Assembly (NCBI GenBank): GCA_021850095.1
Contig: JAJZRX010000020.1
Location: 1-43,183 of the forward strand
Length of the DNA: 43,183 nucleotides
DNA from: Deltaproteobacteria bacterium
GTDB taxonomy: Bacteria; Desulfobacterota; Desulfuromonadia; Geobacterales; Pseudopelobacteraceae
Direction of reading: 5' to 3'
Of the stretch, positions 42,982-43,183 are shown in pieces. The translations under genes and the position numbers were made by a program. The notes under the pieces were generated by a model that was not told where the DNA came from, searched no databases, and saw only the letters and a list, made by a program, of their open reading frames with translations. The stretch's first letter is position 1; each line of letters starts with the position of its first letter.

Positions 42982-43010
42982 ATAGTGCCAAAGGTAGGCT
43001 TGAAAGTCAA
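42982..43010 (-). promoter_or_regulatory. Predicted promoter directly in front of the ispG ATG
   Basis: On the minus strand TTGACT (43005-43010), 17 bases, CACTAT (42982-42987), then exactly 8 bases to ATG 42973. It is a weak -10 but a good -35. It predicts a leaderless or nearly leaderless message. Confidence 0.4.
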
Positions 43011-43100
43011 GAACGACAAGCCTTCTTGACGCAAAACGTAAATAGCGTTGACACGGAACTCATTTCTGGCCATTTTCAGCACCCATTTTATTCATAACGT

Positions 43101-43126
43101 AGAAAACCACACCCTGCGGGTGTGGT
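43101..43126 (-). terminator. Hairpin at the right end, possible terminator
   Basis: ACCACACCC (43106-43114) pairs with GGGTGTGGT (43118-43126) around a 3-base loop. On the minus strand it is followed by TTTTC. It may end a gene lying beyond the right edge. No complete gene is seen in 42974-43183. Confidence 0.45.
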
Positions 43127-43183
43127 CATGTGGACTGGCTATGCCGGTCCCGTATGGGTCTGGCTGATAAAGCCGCTCACTGC

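Overview
The window is a stretch of bacterial chromosome that looks like a member of the Geobacterales (Desulfuromonadia; Geobacter, Trichlorobacter or Pelobacter propionicus type). That placement is inference. It rests on the blocks yicC-gmk-rpoZ-spoT-ridA, purM-purN-mazG, efp-epmA and ispG-proS-paaK, a GspA/GspB pair, and general protein character. Almost everything is a core gene. I see no insertion sequence, prophage, CRISPR array, tRNA gene or complete defence island.

Layout. 1-518: 3' end of a 23S rRNA, a 5S rRNA and a strong hairpin. 559-2865: formate/nitrite-type channel, flavoprotein and pseudouridine synthase. 2850-4625 (-): a secreted CsgG-like/beta-propeller fusion. 4882-10406: two ABC-F ATPases, a ParB-like small protein, a YaiI/YqxD protein, a 52-residue charged protein and a D-2-hydroxyacid dehydrogenase. 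10433-15739 (-): a secreted protein, ClpB and an M3 oligopeptidase. 16001-17432: small orphan genes, a 47-codon membrane ORF behind an FNR-like site, and a probable dispersed repeat. 17433-18509 (-): a GT4 glycosyltransferase. 18610-23061: yicC, gmk, rpoZ, spoT, ridA. 23133-23324 (-): rpmB. 23405-28502: DUF218 protein, deaminase, thrC, fatty acid hydroxylase, murJ. 28503-28792: an AT-rich gap between convergent genes holding three DnaA boxes. 28793-31376 (-): mazG, purN, purM. 31512-32737: lytic transglycosylase and pgsA. 32743-35065 (-): gspB and gspA. 35217-38683: a lysine-aminomutase-like radical SAM protein, epmA, efp, infA and a zinc-ribbon protein. 38824-42973 (-): paaK, proS, ispG. The last 210 bases hold no complete gene.

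Main themes are translation and stress: rRNA, two ABC-F factors, EF-P with its lysylation enzyme and a possible aminomutase, IF-1, L28, ProRS, omega/(p)ppGpp synthetase, YicC and ClpB. Cell-envelope genes include murJ, a lytic transglycosylase, pgsA, gspAB and the CsgG/propeller protein.

The most interesting signals are these. (1) A tight DnaA-box cluster lies where no promoter is needed. (2) Four genes share one geometry: a -10-like hexamer, exactly 8 bases, then ATG, with no Shine-Dalgarno sequence, which predicts leaderless mRNAs. (3) A terminator hairpin sits at the predicted 5' end of the YbiT-like ABC-F transcript and shares its stem arms with the terminator after that gene. (4) That ABC-F protein has a degenerate second P-loop. 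(5) The secreted protein joins a CsgG-like domain to seven WD40 blades. (6) The 47-codon membrane ORF sits behind an FNR/CRP-type palindrome.
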